Below are positions 50,631 through 60,783 of a stretch of DNA of 64,000 nt, piece after piece. The notes beneath the pieces are model-generated. The model did not search any database and was not told where the DNA came from. It was given only the letters and a program-made list of their open reading frames with translations. The position numbers were made by a program, and so were the translations under genes. Numbering within the stretch: the first letter of the stretch is position 1; the number at the start of each line of letters is the position of its first letter. The DNA is from CAVZLD01 sp963776055 (GTDB lineage: Bacteria > Planctomycetota > Planctomycetia > Pirellulales > Pirellulaceae): the NCBI GenBank assembly GCA_963776055.1, contig CAVZLD010000013.1:372001-436000 (forward strand). Reading direction: 5' to 3'.

Positions 50631-51531
50631 TCTGCCGCGCCAATTGCGTCAGGAAATTCTCTTTGCGTTGTTGAGGGCCAAAGCCGAATTCAATGCTATG
50701 GATTGTGGCGCTTCGATTCCACCGCCGTAGGCGCTGCAGTTCTTCGCGGGTCAATCGCGGTTCGTCCGCATCGGTCAGAAAGAAGACCACATCCGGTGAC
50801 ATCCCGAGGGCCAACCGGAGTGCCTCGAGGTGGCGAGTTCCCCCATTCGCGCGGATACCGCGGACGAAGGACTCGGCCATCTCTTTCCCATCCTGATTAC
50901 CCCAGACCAGCTTCGCCTCGCCCGGGCGAGGACGAAAGACCTCCGGACGCTCGTTGTAGAAAATGATCTGGAACTGGCTGGTATCCTGCAGATCTGCCAG
51001 GCTGCGGATCAATTCCCGCTTGGCGGCCAGCAACGGACGACCGCCGAAGCCTTCCATGCTGCCCGAACGGTCAAAGACGTAGACGAACTTGCTGCCCTGG
51101 GCCTTCGCCCCGAAAACCGCCGTACTCACTCGCCCCGAGGATCCCAACCCGGCAACTCGATCGGAACCTGCTGCCGTCGCGGAAGGCAATCCCAAGTTCG
51201 CTCCAACCGGCGGTCCCGAGTCACCCGAGGGTAGCAGAGACGACAGATCGATCGCCATTTCTTCCGCACTTGGCAGCGCCTCTTCCAGCAGTCGCTCAGG
51301 CGTCGCGCCCGCCGCCAAGCGGCGTTGCGCCTGATCCTGGTCGAGGTACTCGGTCTTACCATCCACCTGGTGGGTCAACGCCACCCCCACCTGTCGTTCC
51401 GGTTCGCCCACAAATCCTCGGGGCGGATCGCGGAGCCACCACAGAGCGGTCAGCATCAGCAGCGCATGTAACAACAGCGAAAGCAGCCCTGCCGGAACGG
51501 GCCGGGTCGGGGCCGGATCGCCCTCCGCCAC
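50581..51531 (-). CDS. Von Willebrand factor A protein with TonB-like N-terminal anchor
   Basis: 316 residues from a GTG start. A single N-terminal transmembrane helix (residues 14-33, AGLLSLLLHALLMLTALWWL) contains Ser18-xxx-His22, the SxxxH spacing that TonB-type proteins use to contact ExbB/ExbD. A linker of about 110 residues leads to a VWA domain at about 148-316 with a full MIDAS: FVYVFDRSGSMEGFGG (DxSxS), ANGGTRHLEALRLAL (Thr) and SPDVVFFLTDADEP (Asp). It ends QNGGQHVYVDVSRL. No TonB C-terminal domain is present. It is followed by the TPR-like, exbB and two exbD genes, so the VWA domain looks like the periplasmic output of an ExbBD motor. Confidence 0.85.
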   Translation of the reverse strand: MAEGDPAPTRPVPAGLLSLLLHALLMLTALWWLRDPPRGFVGEPERQVGVALTHQVDGKTEYLDQDQAQRRLAAGATPERLLEEALPSAEEMAIDLSSLLPSGDSGPPVGANLGLPSATAAGSDRVAGLGSSGRVSTAVFGAKAQGSKFVYVFDRSGSMEGFGGRPLLAAKRELIRSLADLQDTSQFQIIFYNERPEVFRPRPGEAKLVWGNQDGKEMAESFVRGIRANGGTRHLEALRLALGMSPDVVFFLTDADEPRLTREELQRLRRWNRSATIHSIEFGFGPQQRKENFLTQLARQNGGQHVYVDVSRLPTE

Positions 51532-51890
51532 GTACGGCGGCTGATTTCGGTTTCCTTGCTCAAGTCCGGGAATGGTGCAACCTCTGCCGGTGCCTTTTTT
51601 TGAAATGCGTCCGGGAGAATCCCTCCATCGGGTCCCGGATCCTCCCCGCCACGCAACGAAATAGGTTATCAGATCGCTGCCCCGATGCGCATCGGGCGCC
51701 GGACGGGGTTTCCTTCGTCTGCAAAGGGCACTAGATTTCGTAGGAGCAGGACAGGACCGCCCAGGAGGGCCACCTTCGCGCCAGCGACCCGAAATCCATC
51801 GGAAACCGCGGGCAATCGAAGACGGTCGGCCTTCCCCGCGTGGGCCTGCTGCGTTGCATTCCGATTGGCTGATCCACGGGAGTCCCGGCG
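51532..51890. other. Intergenic region between the VWA gene and def
   Basis: 359 bp between divergent genes; no coding signature recognised. It presumably holds both promoters. A TTTTTTT run (51595-51601) is the only marked feature. Confidence 0.4.
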
Positions 51891-52478
51891 TTGAAGATCG
51901 TTACCTACCCGCATCCCACTCTGCGACATGTCTCGAAGCCGGTCCGCCGCGTTGATGCGCACCTGCGGAGCGTAGTCGAGGAAATGTTCCAGCTAATGTA
52001 CGAGGCAAAAGGCATCGGGTTAGCCGCCAATCAGGTCAATCTTCCGTTGCGGATGTTCATCTGTAACCTGACCGCCACCCAAGGGGAAGGCGAGGAATTC
52101 GTCTTTCTGAACCCGGTACTCACCCGACCGCAAGGCCAATCCGAGCGCGAGGAAGGTTGCCTCAGTTTTCCGGGACTGTACGCCCCCGTACGTCGGCCAG
52201 AACGAATTCACCTGCAAGCGTTCACACTCAGCGGCGAGGAAATTCGAGCGGACCTTGACGGACTCATGTCGCGGGTCGTGCAACATGAGGTGGACCATCT
52301 CGACGGGATTCTATTTACCGACCGACTGAGTGCGACACACGAGATGAATGTGCAGTCCGCCCTGGAAGAGTTCGAATTGGACTTTGAGAGTCGGCAACAG
52401 TCCGGCGAAATCCCTCGCGATACCGAGATCCACGATCGTCTGACACAGTGGGAACAGGACTACGCTGTGACAAGTTGA
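51891..52478 (+). CDS. def: Peptide deformylase
   Basis: Removes N-formyl from nascent proteins. 195 residues from a TTG start (LKIVTYPHPTLRHVSKPV), intact. The three active-site motifs are present: GIGLAANQVNL, EEGCLSFPGLY (metal Cys) and QHEVDHLDGILF (metal His pair with Glu). The next gene, fmt, starts 58 nt later, forming the usual def-fmt pair. The C-terminal extension (DTEIHDRLTQWEQDY) is slightly longer than in E. coli. Confidence 0.96.
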   Translation: MKIVTYPHPTLRHVSKPVRRVDAHLRSVVEEMFQLMYEAKGIGLAANQVNLPLRMFICNLTATQGEGEEFVFLNPVLTRPQGQSEREEGCLSFPGLYAPVRRPERIHLQAFTLSGEEIRADLDGLMSRVVQHEVDHLDGILFTDRLSATHEMNVQSALEEFELDFESRQQSGEIPRDTEIHDRLTQWEQDYAVTS

Positions 52479-52536
52479 GCGAAGCGTCATTGTGCGAGTG
52501 ATGTGCACTGGAGCGCGTCAGCAAGGAGGGAAACGA

Positions 52537-53494
52537 GTGCGAATTGTGATGCTCGGCACCGGAGGCTTCGCCGTGCCGACCTGTCGTGCCTTGCTGGGCT
52601 CGGGACACGACGTTCTGGCGATCGTTTCACGCCCCCCGCGACCGACGCGGAGCCGCTCCGGCGAACCGGCCCCCAGTCCCATGCGCAGCCTTGCCCAACA
52701 GCACGGTCTGTCCCTGCTGATGCCCGAGGATATCAATGCCCCCGCAGCCATGGCGCAGCTGGAACAGTTCCAGTCCTGCCTGCTCGTGGTCTGCGACTAC
52801 GGACAGATCCTCTCGGACCAAGCGCTCGCAACATCCCGCTTGGGCGGCATCAATCTGCACGCATCGCTGCTGCCAAAATACCGGGGGGCGGCACCGATCA
52901 ACTGGGCCTTGTATGACGGAGAAACGACCACCGGGGTCACCGTAATTCATATGACGCCGCGGCTCGACGCCGGTCCCTGCCTGCTGCAGCACTCGACCGC
53001 CATCGGTCCGGAGGAGGATGCCGTGCAATTGGAGGACCGCTTGGCCGAAATGGGAAGGCAAGCCGTGCTGCAAGCGATCGACCTGTTGGCCCAATGGGAC
53101 GGTGCGCAGGCCGATTGGAAAGATGCAGGACCGCCGGCAGGTTAGCCGTGCCCGGCGGCTGCGAAAATCGGACGCAGCGGTCGACTGGTCTCGCACGGCA
53201 GCCCAAGTCTTCGATCAGGTCCGCGCCTTCAAGCCCTGGCCCGGGACCTATTCGCAATGGGATCGGCCGTCCGGCCCGCTGCGATTGCTGCTGGAACGCG
53301 TGCAGGTTCGCGACCTCGACGGCCGCTGGGGAGCCCCCGGTACGGTCCTCGAAGCAGAACCCACAGGGGTCACGATCGCCTGCGGTACCGGCCGGCTGCG
53401 ATTGCTGGAAATCCAACCGGCCGGCAAACGCCGAATGAACATCGACGAATTTCTGCGCGGCTACCCGCTGCAGGCAGGGCAAAAACTCCACTAA
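52537..53494 (+). CDS. fmt: Methionyl-tRNA formyltransferase (one frameshift)
   Basis: Formylates initiator Met-tRNA. The GTG at 52537 is preceded by AGGAGGG. Seen: RIVMLGTGGFAVPTCRALL, the folate-site SLLPKYRGAAPINWALYDGE, TTTGVTVIHMTPRLDAGPCL and, after a frame change near 53110, the C-terminal domain WSRTAAQVFDQVRAFKPWPG and GTVLEAEPTGVTIACGTGRL. About 319 residues when joined. Downstream of def; miaB starts 199 nt later. Confidence 0.95.
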
Positions 53495-53693
53495 GATCAC
53501 CCCTCTCTCAGGACAAGAATCCCCCTCGTCGGTGCGGGAACGGAGATGCTAAGATGAGAGCTTGCCGTCTGAGCCAGCCGGAGGACCGGTCCTTTCCCGG
53601 TTCAGCCCATGCCTTCGCCGCAGGGCATTTCCCATTGAGGCTGGCGGCCTTGCTTTCCCAAGACATCCCGTGGACCTTAGATCCCCCCACGCT

Positions 53694-55114
53694 ATGAACA
53701 AGCGACTTTACATCGAAACCGTAGGCTGTCAGATGAACGTGCTGGACAGCGAACTGGTGGTGGCCAGTCTGCGCGACACGGATATGAGCTCGCCTCGAAC
53801 CCCGAACAGGCGGACACGATCCTGCTGAACACGTGCAGTATTCGGCAGCGGGCGGAGGACAAGATCTACAGTGCCTTGGGCAAGCTACGAAGTTGGAAAG
53901 CGTGCGACTCGGGGCGAATCCTGGGCGTCCTGGGATGCATGGCCCAAAAGGACCAACAGCAGATCTTTCGGCGAGCTCCGTTCGTCGACCTCGTCGTCGG
54001 GCCAGGCCAACTGCAACAGATCCCCGCGTTACTGGACCGAATCGCGGCGGGACAAGGACGCCAACTGGAGGTCAGCCTGGGTCGGACCGACGGAAGCGTC
54101 ACGCAAATTCGACGCAGTCATGAAAGCTTTGACCCGCTGCGAGACGCCCGGATGCGACCGACCCCGTTTCAGGCGTACGTCCGCATTCAGATCGGCTGCG
54201 ACAAGTTCTGCACCTACTGCATCGTGCCGATGGTCCGTGGCCCCGAACAGGCTCGTCCGCCGCAGCAGATTGAACAGGAAGCCCGGCTGCTGGCCGATCA
54301 GGGCTGCCGAGAAATCACTCTTCTGGGGCAAACCGTCAACAGTTATCAGTTCCGGGAGGATGGCCAGAGCACTCGTTTGGCCGATCTGCTCTACCGACTC
54401 CACAAGATCTCCGGGCTGGAGCGGATCAAGTTCGTGACGAATTATCCCAAAGACATGCGCAACGACTTGCTGCAGGCGGTGCGCGATCTGCAGAAATGCT
54501 CCCCGTATTTGCATGTGCCGGCCCAGAGCGGTTCCAATCGAATCCTGCAGCGCATGAAGCGCGGATACTCCGTGGAAGATTATTGCGAGATGATGGCAAG
54601 AATCCGTGAGATTCTGCCGCAGGCTGCCGTCTCGAGCGACTTCATCGTGGGCTTCAGCGGCGAAACGGACACTGAGTTTCAACAGACCGTGGATCTGGTG
54701 GAGCAGTGCCGCTTCAAGAACAGCTTCATCTTCAAATACAGTGAACGGCCCGGTACCAAGGCTGCGGAACGGTTGCCGGACGACATTCCCCTGGCCGTGA
54801 AGAAGGAACGCAACTTCGAGTTATTGCAGCGGCAAAACCGGATCAGCGAAGAGGACAACCGGCAATTCATCGGCCAAACGGTGGATGTGTTGGTCGAGGG
54901 CCCGAGCAAGATGGCCGAAGCAACGGCCCACGAGGACCACGTGGTACAGATGACGGGTCGCACGCCGTGTGATCGAATTGTGGTGTTCGACGGCACGCTG
55001 CGCCAAGCGGGACAGATCCTGCCGGTCACGGTGTCCGACGCAAGTCCTCACACCTTGTTTGCCCAGGTCGTCACTGCGGAAGTGGGACCCGAAGTGTACA
55101 CGCTGCAGGGCTGA
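53694..55114 (+). CDS. miaB: tRNA-2-methylthio-N6-dimethylallyladenosine synthase MiaB (one frameshift)
   Basis: Radical-SAM methylthiotransferase acting on i6A37 of tRNAs. N-terminal cluster cysteines: YIETVGCQMNVLDSELV, ILLNTCSIRQRAEDK and GVLGCMAQKDQQQ. Radical SAM motif: GCDKFCTYCIVPMVRGPEQA. Then LHVPAQSGSNRILQRMKRGY, SSDFIVGFSGETDTEF and a C-terminal TRAM domain (RQFIGQTVDVLVEGPSKMAE). One G is missing near 53780 (GGG expected, giving GYELASNPEQAD). Repair gives 473 residues, the family norm. Confidence 0.96.
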
Positions 55115-55175
55115 CCCCGATGAGTTCAAGATGCTCACCAGCCGAGCTGGTGGCTTCGCACAGATCGAGATCGCG

Positions 55176-58100
55176 ATGAATCCAGACGAGATGGGCGCCC
55201 TGTTGAAGAACCCGGAAGCCGCCACGGACTGGTTGCGATCGATCGGTTTGACGGATCTGCCCCGCGCCGACGCGAATCTCATCGCCATCCAGAACGCGGG
55301 GCTGCCGCTCGATCTGCTGACCGTCATTGCGCAATCACCTGAAAGACTGCTTGCCGCACAGCAGTGATCCCGATTTGGCCCTCAATACGCTGGAACGTTT
55401 TGTCGCCAATTCGCGAAACCCACTCGCACTGGGCAGCCTCTTCGAACGGGACCCGGCCACACTCCCCACGCTGCTGCAACTGTTTGCCACCAGTCAGTTT
55501 CTGGGCGATGTACTGGTGAATGACCCCGAAGCGTTCGAGTTATTGCGACTGACCGAAGGTCGACCGGTGGATCCGCGCGCGTTAACGGAGGATCTGCGTA
55601 GCGAAATCTGTCTGCTGACCGATCGCCGCGCCGCTCTCGCGATGCTCCGCCGACACAAGCGGCGCGAGACGCTGCGGATCGCCTACGGTGACATCATCCG
55701 GCATCAGCGGCTGAAAGTGGTGACGCGAGAGATCTCCGTCCTCGCCGATGCACTCTGTGAGGCGGCGTTGGCCTTCGCGCGAAAATCACCTCCGAGTTCG
55801 GTGGGGTACGCCGCGCCAAGCCTCGGGCAAGCCGGCCCGGTTCGCGGTCATCGGGCTCGGCAAGCTGGGCGGCGATGAACTGAATTACTCGAGCGATATC
55901 GATCTGTTGTTTCTCTATGCCGGTGACGGACGAACGGACGGCCCCAAGCAGTTATCCAATGGAGAATACCACGATCGGCTCGCCCAGGAATTCACAAAAC
56001 TACTGGCGGAGAACACCGAACTGGGTGTCGCGTACCGCGTCGATCTTCGTCTCCGACCCCACGGCCAACGTGGCCCGCTGGTCAACGCGATCGACGCGGC
56101 GTTGCATTATTACGACATCATGGGCCGAACCTGGGAGCGACAGGCGTTCGTCAAGGCGCGACCGGTTGCCGGTGACCTCGACCTGGCGCGGGAGTTTCTT
56201 GCGGCGATGGAGCCGTGGGTTTACCGACGTTATTTGAACCGGGCCGATATCACCGGAATCAAGGCCCTGAAACGCAAGATCGAACATCGAGCCGCAGCAT
56301 GACGGGATGGACCTGCGCGATGTCAAAACCGGTCTCGGTGGGATTCGCGACGTCGAGTTTGTGATCCAGTTCCTGCAGTTGCTCAACGGCGGCGACCTTC
56401 CCGAAGTGCGCACCGGCAACACGCTCGACGCCATCTGCAAACTGGCCGATGTCGGCTGCTTGACCCTGTCGGAACGCGGCTTCCTGGAGGACAACTACAC
56501 TTTCCTGCGAAAGGTGGAACACTGGCTCCAGGTCATGCTCGACGCGCAGACGCACACGTTACCCGAAGATGACAACGAACTGCGTAAGCTGGCCATCCGC
56601 ATGGGGTACAGTAGCACTCCGACACAAGATGCCTTGGAAGCATTCCAGGAGGACTACCGCCACCGTACGGAACGCAACCGGCGGATTCTCGACCACTTGA
56701 TGCACGATGCGTTCTCTGGGGATGAACAAACGGAGCCGGAGGCCGACCTGATTCTCGACCCGGAGCCGAATCCGGAGTTCATCCAGCAGACGCTGGCTCC
56801 CTACGGTTTCCAGGACATTCCGGCTGCCTTCCAAAATCTCGTGGCCCTCTCCGTCGAACGAATTCCGTTTCTTTCGACCCGCCGCTGCCGACACTTCCTG
56901 GCCTCGATCGCGCCCGCTCTGCTTCAGGAATTGGGCAAGACCCCCGACCCGGATCTCGCACTGGTCAGTCTGTGCCAGGTCAGCGATTCGCTGGGCGGAA
57001 AAGGCGTCCTGTGGGAGCTGTTCAGTTTCAACCCACCCACGCTGCAGCTGTACGTGCGATTGTGTGCCAGCAGTCCCTATCTCTCTTCGATTCTGACCAG
57101 CAATCCGGGCATGGTCGATGAGCTGATGGACTCGCTGGTGATGAACAAGTTGCCGAACATCGAGACGCTGCGGCAGTCACTTCGCGACCGCAGTCGGGGA
57201 GCGGAGGAACTGGATCCGATCCTGCACAGTTTCAAGAATGCCCATCACTTGAATGCGGGTGTTCGCGACATTCTCGGCAAAGAGGACATCCGCAATACGA
57301 CCGCCTTCCTGTCCGACGTGGCGGAGGTCTGCGTCGAACGAATCACCGACATTCAGTATGAAATCCTGACGCGGCGCTACGGCCACCCCTGGATCTCCGA
57401 CGAAGATCGCCCGTGCGATTCGGTCATCCTCGGGATGGGCAAACTGGGCGGGCGCGAACCGAACTATCACAGCGATCTGGATGTTGTATTCCTGTACGAA
57501 TCCGAAGGCTCCACCCAACCACCGGGCACGGGGCGGAATTCCACCCATACGACCACCAATCAGCATTTTTACAGCGAGTTGGCGCAACGAATCATCAAGC
57601 AGGTCAACCGCATCGGACCACTGGGACGGCTGTACGAGCTGGACGCGCGACTCCGACCGACCGGCAAGAGCGGCCCACTCGCCGTTTCTTTCGACGGTTT
57701 CCGGCGGTACTTCGCAGAGGGTCAGGGGCAGCTCTGGGAACGCCAGGCGTTGTGCCGTGCCCGACCGATCTATGGCGGCGCGGCCGCTCGTCAGCGAGCA
57801 CTGGAACTGGTGCACCACATCCTGGTCCATCCGCCTTGGAAAACGGATTTCGCGCGGCAAATCCACGCGATGCGCTACCGCATGGAAGAGAACGCTTCGT
57901 CACGCAACCTGAAACGCAGCCCCGGCGGCATCGTTGACGTTGAATTCCTCGCCCAAATGCTGCAGCTGCGGTACGCCGATGGTTCCCCCGAAATCCTGCA
58001 ACCCGGTACGATCGAAGCACTCACCGCCTTGCAGGCCGGCGGTTATCTCCGCTCGGAAAATGCCGAGTTTCTCTGCGCGTCCTATCGCTTGCTCCGCAGT

Positions 58101-58286
58101 GTGGAAGCCGGATTGCGGCTGATGAACACGACCGCCCGACATGATTTGCCGGAGGACGAGCGTGAGCTGCAGAAACTCGCCTACCTGCTTCGCGCCGGCA
58201 GCGGCTCCGAACTCGTGAATCAATGCCGGGATGCCGCACACCAAAACCGCGCTCTGTTCGAACGCCTGTTCGTGGAACAGAGTTGA
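55176..58286 (+). CDS. glnE: Bifunctional glutamine synthetase adenylyltransferase/deadenylylase (frameshifted)
   Basis: Adenylylates and de-adenylylates glutamine synthetase in response to nitrogen status. Two nucleotidyltransferase domains are seen: IGLGKLGGDELNYSSDIDLL (N-terminal) and ILGMGKLGGREPNYHSDLDV (C-terminal), each with the catalytic Asp pair. They are accompanied by RVDLRLRPHGQRGPLV / ELDARLRPTGKSGPLA, ERQAFVKARP / ERQALCRARP and GIRDVEFVIQ / GIVDVEFLAQ. About 1,035 residues. Frame breaks near 55335, 55800 and 56290. ATG at 55176 is preferred (MNPDEMGALLKNP). A P-II gene lies about 1.2 kb downstream. Confidence 0.95.
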
Positions 58287-58334
58287 ACGCCGAGCTCCGG
58301 CCGGCGGAACCATCGACCGAAGGATAGAGCTTCC

Positions 58335-59519
58335 ATGAAGACCTACTTGCCCTTCCTGCTGCTGAACTTCGTCGCTGCCGCCATGACGCCCGAGACCTGG
58401 GCCGCTGATCCGTCCTGGGAACGTTGCAGCAGTATCAGCGGCGACCTGCCGATCCCGAACGAAGGGGATCAACAAACCTGCTGTGTCACGGCCGATCTGG
58501 ACGGCGATGGAATCCAGGATTTCGTCGTCGGCGAGCGTACCAAGGCGCCCGCGATCGTCTGGTATAAATACAAGGGCGAGGGATGGGAGCGGTTCATAAT
58601 CGAAGACGCACCGCTCAAGCCGGAAGCCGGCGGAATCTGCTTCGATGTCGATCAGGACGGCGACCCGGACGTTCTGTTCGGGCAGGACGGAAGCGGTTCG
58701 GACCTCTGGTGGTGGGAAAATCCGGCGCCCGATTTCTCTCGCCCCTGGACGCGACGCTTCGTAAAACAGGGCGGCCCTCGGAAACACCATGACCAGACGG
58801 TCGGCGACTTCGACGGGGACGGCCAGCTGGAGTTCGTCTCCTGGAACCAGGGAGGCAAGCAGCTGCTGCTGTTCGAAGTTCCCGACGATCCCCACACCGC
58901 CGATGTGTGGCCCTCGACAGCCATCTACCGCTGGCAGTCAGGTCGCGAGCTGGAAGGCTTTCCCTCTCTGCCGGTGGATGTGGACCGGGACGGCAAACTC
59001 GATCTGGTCGGCGGCGGCCGCTGGTTCAAGCATCAAACGGGCACCGCTTTCCAGGAGCAGGTGATCGATGACAGCAAGCGGTTTACCCAGTGCGCCGCCG
59101 GGCAACTCGTGGCCGGGGGCCGGCCGGAGATCGTTTTCTCGCCCGGCGACATGGATGGCAACGCGACCTGGTACCAATGGCGAGATGAACGCTGGATCGC
59201 ACATGACCTGGGCTTTGTCGTTCACGGTCACACCTGCGAGATCCGCGACGTGAATCGCGACGGCCACGCTGACATCTTCATCGGCGAAATGGGCGATCCA
59301 GGGGCCGGTGACGCCGCCAAGACGTATCTCTGGTACGGGGACGGCCAAGGCAATTTCCGACGCACCGTCGTCTCCCAAGGCCAGGGAATTCACGAAGGAC
59401 TACTGTCCGACCTGGATGGCGATGGCGACCTGGACATCCTGATGAAACCGTACCACCACCATTCGCCGCGGATCGATGTTCTGCTGAATTCACCGGAAAC
59501 GGCACGGTCACCGAATTGA
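58335..59519 (+). CDS. Secreted FG-GAP/VCBS repeat protein
   Basis: 394 residues, intact. Signal peptide MKTYLPFLLLNFVAAAMTPE with cleavage near TWAAD. Repeated calcium-binding blade motifs: ADLDGDGIQDFVVGE, FDVDQDGDPDVLFGQDGSGS, GDFDGDGQLEFVSWN, VDVDRDGKLDLVGGGRW, RDVNRDGHADIFIGEM and SDLDGDGDLDILMKPY, giving a six- to seven-bladed propeller. Each blade pairs with a 'WWxENPA' or 'WYxxxGxGxF' strand. Probably extracytoplasmic; no enzymatic residue assigned. Convergent with the P-II gene. Confidence 0.9.
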   Translation: MKTYLPFLLLNFVAAAMTPETWAADPSWERCSSISGDLPIPNEGDQQTCCVTADLDGDGIQDFVVGERTKAPAIVWYKYKGEGWERFIIEDAPLKPEAGGICFDVDQDGDPDVLFGQDGSGSDLWWWENPAPDFSRPWTRRFVKQGGPRKHHDQTVGDFDGDGQLEFVSWNQGGKQLLLFEVPDDPHTADVWPSTAIYRWQSGRELEGFPSLPVDVDRDGKLDLVGGGRWFKHQTGTAFQEQVIDDSKRFTQCAAGQLVAGGRPEIVFSPGDMDGNATWYQWRDERWIAHDLGFVVHGHTCEIRDVNRDGHADIFIGEMGDPGAGDAAKTYLWYGDGQGNFRRTVVSQGQGIHEGLLSDLDGDGDLDILMKPYHHHSPRIDVLLNSPETARSPN

Positions 59520-59540
59520 CCCGTGCACTGTGGCGTTGAT

Positions 59541-59873
59541 TCAGGAGTCCGCTTCGGACAGGTCAATCACCTGTTCTCCAGCTTGCGAATCCAACACGAA
59601 GACTTTGCCGTCACCGATCCGCCCGGTGCGCGCGATCTGGACAATCTTCCGCACGATCTCGTTCACCCGTGCCTCATCCACCCACATCGTGATTTCGACT
59701 TTGGGCAAGAACGCCAACGAGAACTCGCTGTCGTCGTATTGGTCCAAATAGCTCTTCTGCCGTCCAAAGCCTTTGACTTCTCGAACGATCAGCGCTTCCA
59801 ACGGGGCGAGCTTGAGCCCCTCGAGGACCTTTTCCGCCAGGAACGGCTTGACGATCGCAATGACCTGCTTCAC
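59541..59873 (-). CDS. glnB: P-II nitrogen regulatory protein with Phe at the uridylylation site
   Basis: 110-residue trimeric signal protein that senses ATP/ADP and 2-oxoglutarate. MKQVIAIVKPFLAEKVLEGL, VKGFGRQKSYLDQY, FLPKVEITMWVDEARV and TGRIGDGKVFVLD are the family motifs (Gln39, Lys58, and the C-terminal nucleotide segment). Numbering from Met1, T-loop residue 51 is Phe (Y46-D-D-S49-E50-F51), so the conserved uridylylated Tyr51 is absent; Ser49, the residue phosphorylated in cyanobacteria, is present. It lies near glnE; no transporter (amtB) is next to it. Confidence 0.94.
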   Translation of the reverse strand: MKQVIAIVKPFLAEKVLEGLKLAPLEALIVREVKGFGRQKSYLDQYDDSEFSLAFLPKVEITMWVDEARVNEIVRKIVQIARTGRIGDGKVFVLDSQAGEQVIDLSEADS

Positions 59874-60127
59874 ACCTGCTCAGCTTCCGCTAGAAGATCC
59901 TTACCGAAACCAAATCCATGCCACGCCGGCGCAGTTCCCCACCCGACTGCCCCTCGAAGGCGTCCCCGTCCGGCCAACGGACCTTTTCGGGCCGAGAGCC
60001 ACGAAAGACCGCTCGATTTGTCTTACCGCACTCCGGGTCGAATTCCGATAGAATCTACCATGATCAGCAGGGAGCTGGAACTACCGTCAACGCTCCACTC
60101 CGGTCGCCTTTTTGGGAGCCTTCCTCT

Positions 60128-60391
60128 ATGCCAAACCCCTCGAAGCACCAACAACGGATCATCAAGAATTACTACCAGAACCGGGAGGCGATCGCCTTGC
60201 AGCGGGTACAGGAACTCGTGACCGAACTCTACCTGGCAGAGGGCAAGAAGCGTGAGAAGCACTGGAAGAATCTGACCGGTCACCTGCAGAAACTGGGAGT
60301 AAAACAGGCCCACATCGATCATTTGGTGCAGCAGGACAACCCCGAGCTGGTGGCTAACCTGCTGCAGAATCTGATGGACCAATCGGACTGA
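60128..60391 (+). CDS. Conserved small hypothetical protein
   Basis: 87 residues. Entirely helical and charged: HQQRIIKNYYQNREAIALQR, VQELVTELYLAEGKKREKHW and LQKLGVKQAHIDHLVQQDNP. No Cys, signal peptide or membrane segment. I recall similar small proteins in planctomycetes but know no function. Transcribed divergently from the P-II gene with a 254-bp gap between starts. Confidence 0.75.
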   Translation: MPNPSKHQQRIIKNYYQNREAIALQRVQELVTELYLAEGKKREKHWKNLTGHLQKLGVKQAHIDHLVQQDNPELVANLLQNLMDQSD

Positions 60392-60433
60392 GCCGGATCG
60401 GACAATTCCTCGGCGAGTTGGAGCGGCTCGACT

Positions 60434-60778
60434 TTATCCGGGAGGCCAAGTGAAACCGCGGCCGGCCAGCACGTGGAAATGGAGGTGTGGGACCTCCTGT
60501 CCCGCCTGCCGCCCGTTATTCAACACGACTCGATAGCCACGATCCAGGTTCAGCTTCTGAGCCAACTGCCCGAGCACGAGCCAGAGGTGCCCCAACAACG
60601 CCTGATCTTCGGCCTGCAGCGACTCCACGTCCGGGATCGGCTTCTTGGGAACCAGCAGCAAATGCGTGGGGGCCTGCGGATTGATGTCGCGGAACACGAT
60701 GCACTGCTCGTCTTCCAGCACGATGTCGGCAGGGATCTCGCGATCGATGATCCGCTGAAAGATCGTCTTGTCACTCAT
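60434..60778 (-). CDS. HIT-family nucleotide hydrolase (HinT-like)
   Basis: 114 residues. Typical HinT start MSDKTIFQRIIDREIPADIV with EDEQCIVFRDINPQAPTHLL, and the catalytic histidine triad HLHFHVLAGRGFTWPPG. Hydrolyses purine nucleoside phosphoramidates. The ATG lies 6 nt before the end of the Trm112-like gene upstream, so the two are probably co-translated. Confidence 0.93.
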   Translation of the reverse strand: MSDKTIFQRIIDREIPADIVLEDEQCIVFRDINPQAPTHLLLVPKKPIPDVESLQAEDQALLGHLWLVLGQLAQKLNLDRGYRVVLNNGRQAGQEVPHLHFHVLAGRGFTWPPG

Positions 60779-60783
60779 TCGTC

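Noticed and set aside
59874..59960. Sigma-54-like promoter (TGGCATGGATTTGG) upstream of P-II
   Set aside because: The -12 element reads TTGG instead of TTGC and the -24 lacks the final C. Too weak to call.
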